DNA of 51,492 nt from Methylobacter sp. (GCA_030653175.1 JAURZV010000061.1:1-51492), one strand, 5' to 3'. Counted from the first letter of the stretch, positions 18,135-25,662 are shown. Program-made: numbers and translations. The notes: generated by a model not told the origin, from the sequence alone.

Positions 18135-18342
18135 GATAGCCTCCGAATCAAAATTTAATTATAGTCTGATAGGTTCCTAAAAGGAACTTTTCTGGAGGGA
18201 GTAATAAAGTAGTCGCGCTGGAATACGAAATCCACCAATCGCGTAGCCCGTATGTAGCGTAGCGAAATACGGGATGATCGGGGTCACGCAGCCCCGGATT
18301 CCGCAAGCTCCATCCAGGCTATTGCTATCGATGCTATATCGT
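18135..18342. other. Spacer at the distal edge of the cassette array
   Basis: No gene. It contains the sequence CGTAGCGAAATACGGGATGATCGGGG and a segment around CCGCAAGCTCCATCCAGGCT whose reverse complement reappears near 48808-48828, so it is a dispersed repeat. Confidence 0.5.
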
Positions 18343-18411
18343 GCCTAACGTAGAGCTAACCGGCCTTGCGCGGCTTTATGCGCAAGGCCCAGGTTGAGCG
18401 CCGGGTTATGC
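18343..18411 (-). repeat. attC 1 (singleton type, 69 bp)
   Basis: GCCTAAC...GTTATGC boxes around the palindrome GGCCTTGCGCGGCTTTATGC. It is the most distal clear attC and belongs to the GNAT cassette, whose stop codon it overlaps. Confidence 0.85.
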
Positions 18412-18879
18412 CGGTATGGCAAAGTGATAAACAAAAAACTGTTCATCGCGCTTCCAGCCAGCGGATTGATAAAGGGCTTGAGCTGTTTCGTTCGTTATTG
18501 CTGTTGATAGAGAGACGCGAACAGCGCCTAACGAACCTGCAAAATCAACGGCAGCAGACATTAGCTTTGAGGCCACACCTTTTCGGCGAGCTTGCTCATG
18601 GACGAAAAGATCGTTGAGCACAAAAGTTCTAGCGAGCGACACAGAAGAAAAGCTTGGATAAAGCTGGGTGAAGCCAATAGGTGTATTATCTTCATGTGCA
18701 ATGAACAGCACTGACTCGCCATGATTCAAGCGCGCTAACAAAAATTCTTTTACGGCGCGAACATCGCTTGGGCGACCGTAGAACTGGCGATAACCATCAA
18801 AGAGTGGCACAAGGGCCGCAAGGTCAGACAGGACAGCTTGGCGAACGGTGACAGTGCTCATATTTTCAGAGAGAGGCAT
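18406..18879 (-). CDS. GNAT-family N-acetyltransferase (cassette 1)
   Basis: Acetyl-CoA-dependent acetyltransferase of about 150 residues. The core motifs are visible: VRQAVLSDLAALVPLFDGYR at the N terminus, FVLNDLFVHEQARRKGVASK (motif A with the R/QxxGxA pyrophosphate-binding loop) and TAQALYQSAGWKRD (motif B). Substrate unknown; GNAT enzymes are frequent integron cargo, but nothing here marks an aminoglycoside enzyme. The start is either the ATG at 18879, inside the neighbouring attC box, or the ATG at 18861 (MSTVTVRQA), which fits the family better. The stop lies in its own attC. Confidence 0.85.
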   Translation of the reverse strand: MPLSENMSTVTVRQAVLSDLAALVPLFDGYRQFYGRPSDVRAVKEFLLARLNHGESVLFIAHEDNTPIGFTQLYPSFSSVSLARTFVLNDLFVHEQARRKGVASKLMSAAVDFAGSLGAVRVSLSTAITNETAQALYQSAGWKRDEQFFVYHFAIPA

Positions 18880-18999
18880 AACGTTAAGCTAAGGGGCGCG
18901 CCTTTCACGGACGCAGGACGAAGCCCCCAAAGCCTGAAAAATTACAAACCTTCAAAACCGCCAAGAAAAGGCGCGCCCCGCTTGAGCGACATGTTAGAC
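18876..18999 (-). repeat. attC 2 (family C, 124 bp)
   Basis: GCATAAC...GTTAGAC boxes; arms AAGGGGCGCGCC / GGCGCGCCCCGCTT around a long unpaired-looking centre. Related to attC 18 in length and in the segment CAAACCTTCAAAA. Confidence 0.88.
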
Positions 19000-19412
19000 C
19001 CCAAACTCGACGTATCCATACTGTCGTACATGGTCTGAGCTTTCAGTACTTCTTCGATATGGGTCTCTGACCATACACGGATAGCATCGAGCAGTGAGAC
19101 CAAGGTGCGTCCAAGCGGAGTAAGCGAATATTCTACCTTCGGCGGCACAGAGGGATAAATGGTTCTTGTGACCAGACCGTCACGCTCAAGCCCACGAAGT
19201 GTTTGCGTCAGCATCTTTTGGGATACCCCGCCGATCTCGCGCCGTAAAGTGCTGAAGCGCTTGGTTCCGCCTTCCAGCGAACTAACGACCAGGACAGTCC
19301 ATTTGTCGGCAATCCTGTTTAGCACTAGGCGTGTCGGACATTGAGCGTCGTAGACGTTCCAGACTTGCGCTTGTTTTGATGGTGACGGTTTCATTGTGCT
19401 TATAGTATCCAT
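18942..19412 (-). CDS. HxlR-family transcriptional regulator (cassette 2)
   Basis: Winged-helix regulator of the HxlR type: CPTRLVLNRIADKWTVLVV at the N terminus after a conserved Cys, GGTKRFSTLRREIGGVSQKM (recognition region) and LRGLERDGLVTRTIYPSVPP (wing). The family often senses redox or electrophiles through the Cys before PTRLV. The last ~20 residues (from LKRGAPFLGG) are encoded by the attC site itself. It is divergent from the SnoaL-like gene in the same cassette, with the palindrome TAGGTACCTA just before its start, so it probably controls both genes. Product about 156 residues. Confidence 0.88.
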   Translation of the reverse strand: MDTISTMKPSPSKQAQVWNVYDAQCPTRLVLNRIADKWTVLVVSSLEGGTKRFSTLRREIGGVSQKMLTQTLRGLERDGLVTRTIYPSVPPKVEYSLTPLGRTLVSLLDAIRVWSETHIEEVLKAQTMYDSMDTSSLGSNMSLKRGAPFLGGFEGL

Positions 19413-19422
19413 TAGGTACCTA
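19413..19422. promoter_or_regulatory. Candidate HxlR operator
   Basis: Perfect 10-base palindrome TAGGTACCTA immediately upstream of the HxlR start, in the 120-base divergent region shared with the SnoaL-like gene. HxlR regulators bind such inverted repeats next to their own genes. Confidence 0.5.
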
Positions 19423-19532
19423 TATATCGTTTAAGTGCCTTCTTCCAAATAGTAACCAATTTTTATATAGTGTGCAACACTGATCGTGTACTAGCCGTTA
19501 ATCGCGATCAGCATCGTAATTAAGGAGGTCAC

Positions 19533-20018
19533 ATGAAATTATTACGCAAGACTATTACAGCCCTACTTTCTACTTTTTCACTTACTACCGGAGATAATAC
19601 AATGGCTCGAAACACATTACAGGAAAACAAGCAATTACTGGCGGATTTCGGTGCAGAGGTCTTTGATAAGAAAGAACTATCAAACCTGCATAGCTACATG
19701 CACGAAGGCTATATCCAGCACAATCAACTTGTTCCGCAAGGTTTGACAGGATTCAAGCAGTTTTTTGCCGATTGGTTTAACGCCGTTCCAGACTGGAATT
19801 ACAGTCTTACCAAGATTGTGGCGGAAGGTGATACTGTTTGGGCTTACGGAAAGTACTCAGGCACCCAGAAAGGGGACTGGCTGGGAATCCCTGCCACCAA
19901 CAAAAGTTACAGCATTACCGCAGTAGATATTTTCCGTATTCAGGACGGCAAGCTCGCCGAACACTGGGATGTCATAGATGTCTACGGGCTTTTCAAGCAA
20001 CTCGGCGTCATCAAGTAG
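19533..20018 (+). CDS. SnoaL-like ester cyclase-family protein (cassette 2)
   Basis: SnoaL-like/NTF2-fold protein of about 161 residues: KQLLADFGAEVFDKKELSNL, YIQHNQLVPQGLTGFKQFFA, VWAYGKYSGTQKGDWLGIPA and VDIFRIQDGKLAEHWDVIDV are the usual segments with the conserved His and Asp. Reaction unknown; proteins of this type are often regulated by HxlR or TetR neighbours. A perfect AAGGAGG precedes the ATG at 19533. The N terminus (MKLLRKTITALLSTFSL) looks like a weak signal peptide; an internal start at 19602 (MARNTLQEN) would give a cytoplasmic form. It is the plus-strand half of a divergent two-gene cassette. Confidence 0.85.
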   Translation: MKLLRKTITALLSTFSLTTGDNTMARNTLQENKQLLADFGAEVFDKKELSNLHSYMHEGYIQHNQLVPQGLTGFKQFFADWFNAVPDWNYSLTKIVAEGDTVWAYGKYSGTQKGDWLGIPATNKSYSITAVDIFRIQDGKLAEHWDVIDVYGLFKQLGVIK

Positions 20019-20087
20019 CGTAAAGCGTTCGGTTGATAATCGGGACGCTTAGCTGCATAAAGGCGTATCTGAGCGTTCCCGATTGGG

Positions 20088-20150
20088 TTCTAACGTAAAG
20101 TTGAGGGGTGCGCCGCTTTTGGCGCGTCCCTCTCGAACGCCATGTTGGAC
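20088..20150 (-). repeat. attC 3 (family B, 63 bp)
   Basis: TTCTAAC...GTTGGAC boxes around GAGGGGTGCGCCGCTTTTGGCGCGTCCCTC. The left box deviates from consensus at its first base. Belongs to the dehydrogenase cassette. Confidence 0.82.
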
Positions 20151-20194
20151 AACTATCCCCCAGATAGTCGCCTGCGTAACAGGTGCTCCTGGAT

Positions 20195-21175
20195 TCAATC
20201 GTCATGCTCCAGAGTTATGACGACATTTCCCTTCTTGCGTCCGGTATCGACGTGGCGGTGAGCCTCGGCGATCTGCTCGAACGGATAGCGCCGATCAATA
20301 ACCGGTTTGAATTCTCCCGCCTCAGCCAGTCCCGCGAGAAAACGCAAATCTTCAACGCGCACGGCGGCTGGCCCAGCGATGACTTTCTTGCTGCTCGTCA
20401 TCGACACCCATGGAGCTTGAAGCATGTCTGGCAGCCCAGCTAAAACCATAAGAAGGCGTCCTCCTTCCTTCAACGAAGCTTTGCTACAGGAGAACGGAGC
20501 CGTGCCTACGGTATCGACAATGACATCATAGGTTTCGCCATTCTGTGTGAAGTTTTCTTGGGTGTAGTCGATGACATGACTGGCACCCAGAGATCTCACC
20601 AGTTCCACGTTGGCGGTACTGCACACCCCGGTTACGTCTGCCCCGAAGTGTTTGGCAAGCTGCACCGCAGCTGTGCCAACCGCTCCGGAAACGCCATTGA
20701 CGAGCACTCTTTCCCCGCTCTTAAGTTTTCCTCTTCTGAGGAAATCCAACGCCGTTGTTCCGCCAAAAGACAGTGCTGCGGCTTCTTCAAAAGTCAGATT
20801 GGACGGTTTTAGCGCCACCGCCCCGTCTTCAGCCATGCATTTGTACTCCGCATGACAACCCATGGAGGCATCGCTGAACGCAAATACGGGGTCACCGACT
20901 TTGAATTTGCTTACGTCTTTGCCGACCGATTCAACTACCCCGGCCAGCTCCGTCCCTAGTATGGGTTGCTTTGGTCGTGAGACTCCAAATACCAAACGCA
21001 TGATGAGCCCGAAGCCGGCAGGCACATTGAGACTTCGTACCCTCCAGTCCCCGGATGTTACCGTTGTCGCATGTGTTTTTATCAGGACTTCATTGTTCTT
21101 GGGCGTGGGCTTTTCGACCTCCTTCAATTGAAGAACGTCGGGTGACCCATATCTTTCATACACAATTGCTTTCAT
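20195..21175 (-). CDS. Zinc-independent MDR alcohol dehydrogenase / quinone oxidoreductase (cassette 3)
   Basis: NAD(P)-dependent medium-chain dehydrogenase/reductase of 326 residues. It begins MKAIVYERYGSPDVLQLKEV, has LGTELAGVVESVGKDVSKFK, the VGDPVF motif, the Rossmann glycine motif NGVSGAVGTAAVQLAKHFGA and the C-terminal GRKKGNVVI. No catalytic zinc cysteine ligand set is seen, so it groups with zeta-crystallin-like quinone/enone reductases. Substrate unknown. A full-size enzyme in a single cassette. Its stop lies 45 bases inside from its attC. Confidence 0.88.
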   Translation of the reverse strand: MKAIVYERYGSPDVLQLKEVEKPTPKNNEVLIKTHATTVTSGDWRVRSLNVPAGFGLIMRLVFGVSRPKQPILGTELAGVVESVGKDVSKFKVGDPVFAFSDASMGCHAEYKCMAEDGAVALKPSNLTFEEAAALSFGGTTALDFLRRGKLKSGERVLVNGVSGAVGTAAVQLAKHFGADVTGVCSTANVELVRSLGASHVIDYTQENFTQNGETYDVIVDTVGTAPFSCSKASLKEGGRLLMVLAGLPDMLQAPWVSMTSSKKVIAGPAAVRVEDLRFLAGLAEAGEFKPVIDRRYPFEQIAEAHRHVDTGRKKGNVVITLEHDD

Positions 21176-21228
21176 GCGTTATCGCCCTCGAAGGTTGCTT
21201 TGATCCGCAGTCTTTCGCGTTGTCCAGC

Positions 21229-21291
21229 GTTCAAATTGAGGGGCGCGCCGCTTTTGGCGCGTCCCGCTCGAATGCAGGGTTAGGGTTAGGC
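21229..21291 (-). repeat. attC 4 (family B, 63 bp)
   Basis: Left box degenerate (GTTCAAA); right end has two overlapping boxes, GTTAGGG and GTTAGGC. Core GAGGGGCGCGCCGCTTTT is nearly identical to attC 3. The degenerate left box may reduce recombination. Confidence 0.75.
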
Positions 21292-21299
21292 GGATAATT

Positions 21300-21815
21300 T
21301 CACTTTGCCCCGCTTCCTTTACTTTCTGTTTTATCTCGTACGATCCAAGGAACTACGGAAAGGACGAATAGGGCTACAAGAGTGCTCAGGACGGCCGTCG
21401 ATTCCCGCCCCATTCCTGCAGCCACGCCGATTGCTGCCGTTACCCATATGCCTGCCGCCGTAGTCAACCCCCGAGCCTCCACTTGTTTGGTTCCCAAAAT
21501 TATGGCTCCGGCCCCAAGGAACCCTACCCCGGCGACCAGGCCCTGCAACACTCGAGTTAAATCTGCGGTTGATGCCCCGGCTTGTTGGGGAATAAGGACG
21601 AAGAGTGCCGCCCCGATGGCAACCAGCATATGCGTTCGCACCCCCGCACTCTTGCCTTCCTGCTCCCGCTCGTACCCCAGTAGGCCCCCAAGGGCCGCAG
21701 CAACCAGAAGGCGTAGGGTGACACGTGTAATCTGCGTCGCATCTGGGATATCGGAGAATTCCGACAGCACGGTATTCCATATCTCTTGCCACATGCTCAT
21801 AGTCCTCATAGGCAC
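21300..21815 (-). CDS. MgtC/SapB-family membrane protein (cassette 4)
   Basis: Integral membrane protein of about 165 residues with four hydrophobic helices: VTLRLLVAAALGGLLGYERE (the conserved ExxGKxAGxRTHM region follows: EREQEGKSAGVRTHMLVAIG), VLQGLVAGVGFLGAGAII and GLTTAAGIWVTAAIGVAAG. MgtC proteins affect virulence, Mg2+ starvation survival and F1Fo ATPase in pathogens; the short N-terminal-domain-only form seen here is common in environmental bacteria. Four ATGs lie within the first eight codons; the last (21794, MWQEIWNTVL) has the best spacing from an AGGA. Confidence 0.87.
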   Translation of the reverse strand: MPMRTMSMWQEIWNTVLSEFSDIPDATQITRVTLRLLVAAALGGLLGYEREQEGKSAGVRTHMLVAIGAALFVLIPQQAGASTADLTRVLQGLVAGVGFLGAGAIILGTKQVEARGLTTAAGIWVTAAIGVAAGMGRESTAVLSTLVALFVLSVVPWIVRDKTESKGSGAK

Positions 21816-21856
21816 TTCTCGTTTTTCTGTGCTTCATCCGGTTTCTTCACGAGCCC

Positions 21857-21945
21857 GCCTAACGTAAAGCTAACCGGGCGCGGCACGGAAAGCTGAAAAA
21901 TAAAACCGCATTATAACCGCGCTCCGGTTGAGCGCCATGTTAGGC
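21857..21945 (-). repeat. attC 5 (family A, 89 bp)
   Basis: GCCTAAC...GTTAGGC boxes with arms GCTAACCGGGCGCGG / CCGCGCTCCGGTTGAGC and a central ACGGAAAGCTGAAAAATAAA loop. The reference member of the largest attC family here. Confidence 0.93.
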
Positions 21946-22200
21946 AAGTAATTTATCATAGACTGCATGACTGCCAATCCAAAACCACTGCACACCTTGA
22001 TCAACTGGAACGCCAAGTGCGCGATAACCCAAGCTAACGCGAACGCTACGAAAAGCCCCATTTTTAACGGATTTAAATTGCAATGAGGGATGATATGGAT
22101 TTTGTTTGAGCAGCTCATAGTTGTCACGCGCTTGCTGCTGAACATTAACTGGCAAAGCATCGAAATGCTGCCAGAACTTTAAAGAGGTAAAATGCTTCAA
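21940..22200 (-). CDS. RelE/HigB-type toxin (cassette 5)
   Basis: 86-residue toxin of the RelE superfamily: FWQHFDALPVNVQQQARDNY, NPYHPSLQFKSVKNGAFRSV, RVSLGYRALGV and FWIGSHAVYDKLL, matching the strand pattern of ribosome-dependent mRNA interferases of the YafQ/HigB type. The start overlaps the antitoxin stop by four bases and its own stop lies in attC 5. Probably intact. TA modules of this kind are known to stabilise large cassette arrays. Confidence 0.86.
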   Translation of the reverse strand: MKHFTSLKFWQHFDALPVNVQQQARDNYELLKQNPYHPSLQFKSVKNGAFRSVRVSLGYRALGVPVDQGVQWFWIGSHAVYDKLLA

Positions 22201-22397
22201 AGCTCACGCGCCGTGCCATTATGATATTCAGCAAGGGCTTCAGCAGCTAGGGCATCAAGTTTTCCCGCATTAGCATCCGCCTCAATTTGTGCGTCCCAGG
22301 CAAGTTCATCAAATTGAACAAACCAACGGCGGAACTCAGCCAAATCGTGTGCAGGTAACTGTTGAACAGCTTGTTCAATAGCTTGGATAGAAGACAT
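22197..22397 (-). CDS. Antitoxin partner of the RelE-type toxin (cassette 5)
   Basis: 66-residue acidic protein (IEQAVQQLPAHDLAEFRRWF, FDELAWDAQIEADANAGKLD, AEALAEYHNG) typical of short antitoxins paired with RelE-like toxins. First gene of a two-gene cassette; overlaps the toxin start (ATGA-type). Confidence 0.85.
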   Translation of the reverse strand: MSSIQAIEQAVQQLPAHDLAEFRRWFVQFDELAWDAQIEADANAGKLDALAAEALAEYHNGTAREL

Positions 22398-22445
22398 AAA
22401 TCACTCCAAAATGTTTTTTGTTAAGGCATTCTAACTGATAGCCGC

Positions 22446-22537
22446 GCCTAACGTAAAGCTAACCGGGCGCGGCGCACGGAAGCTGGAAAATAAAAAACCG
22501 TCTCATCGCCGCGCTCCGGTTGAGCGTTGGGTTAGGC
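22446..22537 (-). repeat. attC 6 (family A, 92 bp)
   Basis: GCCTAAC...GTTAGGC; arms as in attC 5, with a slightly longer loop (GGCGCACGGAAGCTGG). Belongs to the HicAB cassette. Confidence 0.92.
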
Positions 22538-22538
22538 T

Positions 22539-22759
22539 TTAGATTTTAAGAAATTCATCGACTGTCAATCCAATATCTTTTGCAATTTGCTTAAGTAGAA
22601 TCGGCGACACATCACGTCCAGCGTGAAATGGGAGTGTTGTACATCTGCCATCAGGGTGGCGAAACTGTTTGTGCGAACCTCGTTGCCGAAGTTCACCAAA
22701 CCCTAACGCCTCAAGTAATGCAACAACCTCGCGAGGCTTCAGAACAGGGAGATGTCCAT
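22539..22759 (-). pseudogene. hicA: HicA toxin with a frameshift at the start (cassette 6)
   Basis: The frame reads GHLPVLKPREVVALLEALGF, then RQRGSHKQFRHPDGRCTTLP, FHAGRDVSPILLKQIAKDI and GLTVDEFLKI, a full HicA (dsRBD-like mRNA interferase) including the catalytic His of GSHKQF. But no start codon is in this frame. The ATG at 22757-22759 is one base out of register: ATGGACATCTCCC where ATGGGACATCTCCC would give M-GHLP. A one-base loss right after the start therefore blocks translation; read from this ATG the peptide stops after six codons. Rescue by an unusual start codon cannot be excluded. Confidence 0.78.
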
Positions 22760-22761
22760 GC

Positions 22762-22971
22762 TCAAGCTACAACGACATTTTGAGTGCCAATAAATTCGGC
22801 TTCCAATACCGGCTCACCATCTTCAAGCAACATTTCGAGGACTTCTCGAAGATTTTGATTTAGCTCATCCAAAGTTTCCGCTTGCGTATGCGCCCCTTGG
22901 AATCCAGGAATAAAACCAACATAAAGTCCCGTATCCTGACACCGTTCAACAATTGCTGTGTAGCTTCTCAT
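22762..22971 (-). CDS. hicB: HicB antitoxin (cassette 6)
   Basis: 69-residue HicB: YTAIVERCQDTGLYVGFIPG, FQGAHTQAETLDELNQNLRE and VLEMLLEDGEPVLEAEFIGT, the partial RNase H-like fold of HicB. It lacks a separate DNA-binding domain, as many short HicBs do. It precedes hicA by a few bases. Since hicA is broken, HicB may act only as a solitary antitoxin. Confidence 0.88.
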   Translation of the reverse strand: MRSYTAIVERCQDTGLYVGFIPGFQGAHTQAETLDELNQNLREVLEMLLEDGEPVLEAEFIGTQNVVVA

Positions 22972-23067
22972 GCGAACTAACTCCTAAATTGTTATAAAGC
23001 AGAAAATCTCTACAAATACCAATTACAGAATACTACGCCAAAACATAAACAACTACAAACCCGGATA

Positions 23068-23156
23068 GCCTAACGTAAAGCTAACCGGGCGCGGCCCGAA
23101 GGTTGAGAAATGAAAATCACATTATAACCGCGCTCCGGTTGAGCTCACTGTTATGC
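23068..23156 (-). repeat. attC 7 (family A, 89 bp)
   Basis: GCCTAAC...GTTATGC; arms GCTAACCGGGCGCGG / CCGCGCTCCGGTTGAGC. The right box departs from consensus. Belongs to a cassette with a reverse-oriented gene. Confidence 0.9.
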
Positions 23157-23182
23157 GGCACGATCATTATGGAGAAACAAAA

Positions 23183-23395
23183 ATGAAGCAATTGCATATA
23201 GGAACCTCACCATTGACCAACCGAATTTACGCGGGAAACGTGCTTAAGGACGGAATGACGTGGGGTGCAGGAAAAACGGATGTTACTGGGCCGGCTTGTG
23301 GCGCGGTAGCAGAACATGTGCCGGCCAACAAAGGCCAGATTATTGTGACCTGCAACGGCAAACAGAAGTACGAGATCAGAGTGATCGAATTGTGA
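23183..23395 (+). CDS. Small DUF7446-like protein in a reverse-oriented cassette (cassette 7)
   Basis: 70 residues from MKQLHIGTSPLTNRIYAGNV, with KTDVTGPACGAVAEHV and a final strand-rich QIIVTCNGKQKYEIRVIEL. It resembles the small DUF7446-type proteins of phages and plasmids, a family without a known role; this assignment is from memory. GGAG lies 9 bases before the ATG at 23183; the frame is open 10 codons further, into attC 7. The gene points toward intI, opposite to the array, so it would need its own promoter. Its stop lies just before the box of attC 8. Confidence 0.7.
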   Translation: MKQLHIGTSPLTNRIYAGNVLKDGMTWGAGKTDVTGPACGAVAEHVPANKGQIIVTCNGKQKYEIRVIEL

Positions 23396-23396
23396 G

Positions 23397-23459
23397 GCAT
23401 AACGTGGAGCTAAGGGGCGGCGCGCTTTTGCGCTGTCCCGCTTGAGCGCAGGGTTAGGT
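23397..23459 (-). repeat. attC 8 (family B, 63 bp)
   Basis: GCATAAC...GTTAGGT; core GAGCTAAGGGGCGGCGCGCTTTTGCG. Belongs to the broken ClpP-like cassette. Confidence 0.88.
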
Positions 23460-23492
23460 ACGATGTTAATTTACCCCTCGCTGCCAGAAGGT

Positions 23493-24061
23493 TTACGCGC
23501 CAGGAAAAAAGCTTACCTCTTCGAGATAGTCCTTTGCGAGCTTTGCGAGTCGACGTTGGTCCTTCTGGATCGTTTGGTAATCACGCAAATCGGTGCTACT
23601 TGAATACGGTCTATGTATTCCAACAGTTGCGGAAAGCATCCTTTGAGTTGCTCCAGCGAGTACAAACACACAAGAACTGTAACATCCACCTTCATCCCAC
23701 GTTACAGCTACTGCTTTAAACTTCCGAAGTTGTCTGCCTATCGCTTTGCGACCTCAACGTCCCCGCCGTTGCTATTCAGACGAAAGTATGGCCTTGCCTT
23801 TGTTCCACTCATGATATCCACGGCACGTGCAAGCTCTTGGAGATCGGACTTAGCAATCTGACCAGAAATTTCCCAACAGGGATCGGGGCATTTTTGCGTA
23901 TCATGAATTTGCATGATAGTGGCAGAACTGGGGTTGGAATAGCCTATAAGAATGACAATAGCCAATACCCAAATATGAGCCGCGATGCCCGTGTTCTTAA
24001 GCCGTGGTTTCTGTCCTATGCGCATTTGAATTCGATCTCCATGTTGTTGATGAGTGCTCAT
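23493..24061 (-). pseudogene. Exported ClpP-fold serine protease-like protein, frameshifted (cassette 8)
   Basis: The N-terminal frame encodes a membrane segment (AAHIWVLAIVILIGYSNPSS), then WEISGQIAKSDLQELARAV and FRLNSNGGDVEVAK, and hits TAG. In the next frame the protein goes on: AIGRQLRKFKAVAVTWDEGG, CYSSCVFVLAGATQRMLSAT, VGIHRPYSS. This is the COG3904/ClpP-like arrangement with NSxGG and a C-x-S-S-C putative nucleophile region. One base (AAGGCG to AAGCG) is missing near 23743. The second frame ends at 23493-23495; another frame around the T-run continues to 23471. So the protein is split and probably inactive. Confidence 0.7.
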
Positions 24062-24074
24062 GCTTGCTCGGATA

Positions 24075-24164
24075 GCCTAACGTAAAGCTAACCGGGCGCG
24101 ACACGGAAAGCTGAAAAAACAAAACCGTATTATAACCGCGCTCCGGTTGAGCGCCATGTTAGAC
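24075..24164 (-). repeat. attC 9 (family A, 90 bp)
   Basis: GCCTAAC...GTTAGAC; loop ACGGAAAGCTGAAAAAACAA. Belongs to the AraC/SRPBCC cassette. Confidence 0.92.
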
Positions 24165-24200
24165 CGGATGCGTGATTGCAAGACCCCATGTTTTTCTTTG

Positions 24201-24629
24201 TTAGGCAGATTGCAGATCCTTTTCCATGCCATCAATTCCATCACTTATTGCCCCTTTAACCAATTCTGCCACTGATGAGCTATTTTCAGGGGTAGACTCG
24301 AAATCTATAGTCCAAACGACAACAGCCAAACCATCATACGATTTAAATACTTCGACCGTCCCTTTGTAATACGTCACGGGAAACGGCGAAATGGGGCGAA
24401 GATACACCAGTCTCTTGTTGAAATCATCGACTTCTTCAATCGTGTCTTTTATATCGCCGCCGTCTGCGATAGTCATGTATCGCAACGCGCCTGCCCCCTC
24501 ACCTTCAACCCGGCAGGTTTCAATGATTGGAAACCAATCGTCGAGCCTGCCTATGTTGCGGATTGCCGCCCAAACCACATCGGCAGGGACGTTTAATTTT
24601 TTTACAATGGGTTGTTTTGTCATCATCAT
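24201..24629 (-). CDS. SRPBCC-family protein (cassette 9)
   Basis: START-like polyketide cyclase/dehydrase-fold protein of about 142 residues: VKKLNVPADVVWAAIRNIGR, LDDWFPIIETCRVEGEGAGA, LRYMTIADGGDIKDTIEEVD and a C-terminal helix (LVKGAISDGIDGMEKDLQ). These bind hydrophobic small molecules. Start at 24629: GAGGAG lies six bases upstream, followed by three consecutive ATGs; the longer open frame to 24722 lacks similarity. It follows the AraC regulator on the same strand with no attC between, so both travel as one cassette. Confidence 0.83.
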   Translation of the reverse strand: MMMTKQPIVKKLNVPADVVWAAIRNIGRLDDWFPIIETCRVEGEGAGALRYMTIADGGDIKDTIEEVDDFNKRLVYLRPISPFPVTYYKGTVEVFKSYDGLAVVVWTIDFESTPENSSSVAELVKGAISDGIDGMEKDLQSA

Positions 24630-24769
24630 CGTCATCTCCTCAATCACTTTGTTCATTGACGGGCAGTATCGCTGATCTAGTTTCACAGCTCTTGAACGTA
24701 CTTTAACAAAGGCATTTGTCATCAGTATTGGAAAAAACCGACAGATAGACGAATAACAAATTCATCACG

Positions 24770-25600
24770 TTAACAAGATAAAGAGTGGACCAAATTTAAC
24801 AATCCAGAAAATTTTAGCGTTGGAGATGCTTCCATTTGCGGATAGATACTGTCAGGCGACATGCCATATAGCTCTTGAAAATCGTTAATCATATGGCTTT
24901 GATCGTAGTAGCCGGCTACGTAGGCGACCTCCGCCCAGCTTGAAAATTTTTCGCGTTGAAAAATTGTGCTACGCAAACGCACTATACGCGCATATTTTTT
25001 CGGGGTAGTGCCGATATGAATTTGAAACCGCCGCTCAAGGCTACGTTCACTTAAACCGAGAGTTCTAGCGAGCGTTGCAATAGGATAATTTCCGATGCTT
25101 TTATCGAGCTCTTTGCAAGCTGTTTGAATCAATAAGTCCTCATGGTTACGATTCAAAAGCGAGAGCAAAAACTGTTCAACACACTGAACCCGTTCGCTTG
25201 CTGTTTTCTTGACAGATAATTTATCCTCAATGGCTTCTATGGCATATTTAGGAAAAATATCACGGCAGTCCACGCGCTTTTCTGCGCACTCTCTGACAAT
25301 GCCGCGAGAGAATACATTTAATCCCCAAGGTGTAAGACGGGCAGAGACACCAGACACTTTGCCCAATCCGCTCAGATCGCTACGAAAACTTTGAAAGCCA
25401 GCAAGTCCACTACGGGTTGTATAAATTCGTTCTTTGTGTGCGGTCGTTAATAAGTCGGCATATAAAAAACACAGATACGTTGCTGTATCGGGCAGAATTG
25501 AAAGCATCGCGCCATCATCGCCCAATAAATCCTCATAATCCCAAATCGCCGTAACGTAAGGCTTCAGCAAAGGGGATGGTTGAAAGATTATTAGACCCAT
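24770..25600 (-). CDS. AraC-family transcriptional regulator (cassette 9)
   Basis: 276-residue regulator. The N-terminal domain (FQPSPLLKPYVTAIWDYEDL) is of the DUF6597/cupin-like type common in this subgroup. The C-terminal double helix-turn-helix reads LARTLGLSERSLERRFQIHI, GTTPKKYARIVRLRSTI, WAEVAYVAGYYDQSHMINDF and QELYGMSPDSI. It sits upstream of the SRPBCC gene in the same orientation and is its probable regulator (inference). A two-gene cassette of about 1.6 kb. Confidence 0.87.
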   Translation of the reverse strand: MGLIIFQPSPLLKPYVTAIWDYEDLLGDDGAMLSILPDTATYLCFLYADLLTTAHKERIYTTRSGLAGFQSFRSDLSGLGKVSGVSARLTPWGLNVFSRGIVRECAEKRVDCRDIFPKYAIEAIEDKLSVKKTASERVQCVEQFLLSLLNRNHEDLLIQTACKELDKSIGNYPIATLARTLGLSERSLERRFQIHIGTTPKKYARIVRLRSTIFQREKFSSWAEVAYVAGYYDQSHMINDFQELYGMSPDSIYPQMEASPTLKFSGLLNLVHSLSC

Positions 25601-25662
25601 ATTCGCTGCCTATCTATTGAGCACCGTAAACTGTCCGATCATGCCAAGCCAAGTTTGATGTT

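Noticed and set aside
16761-18343. tRNA-Leu as attachment site of a genomic island containing the integron
   Set aside because: No duplicated tRNA 3' end was noticed and no phage-type integrase other than intI is present.
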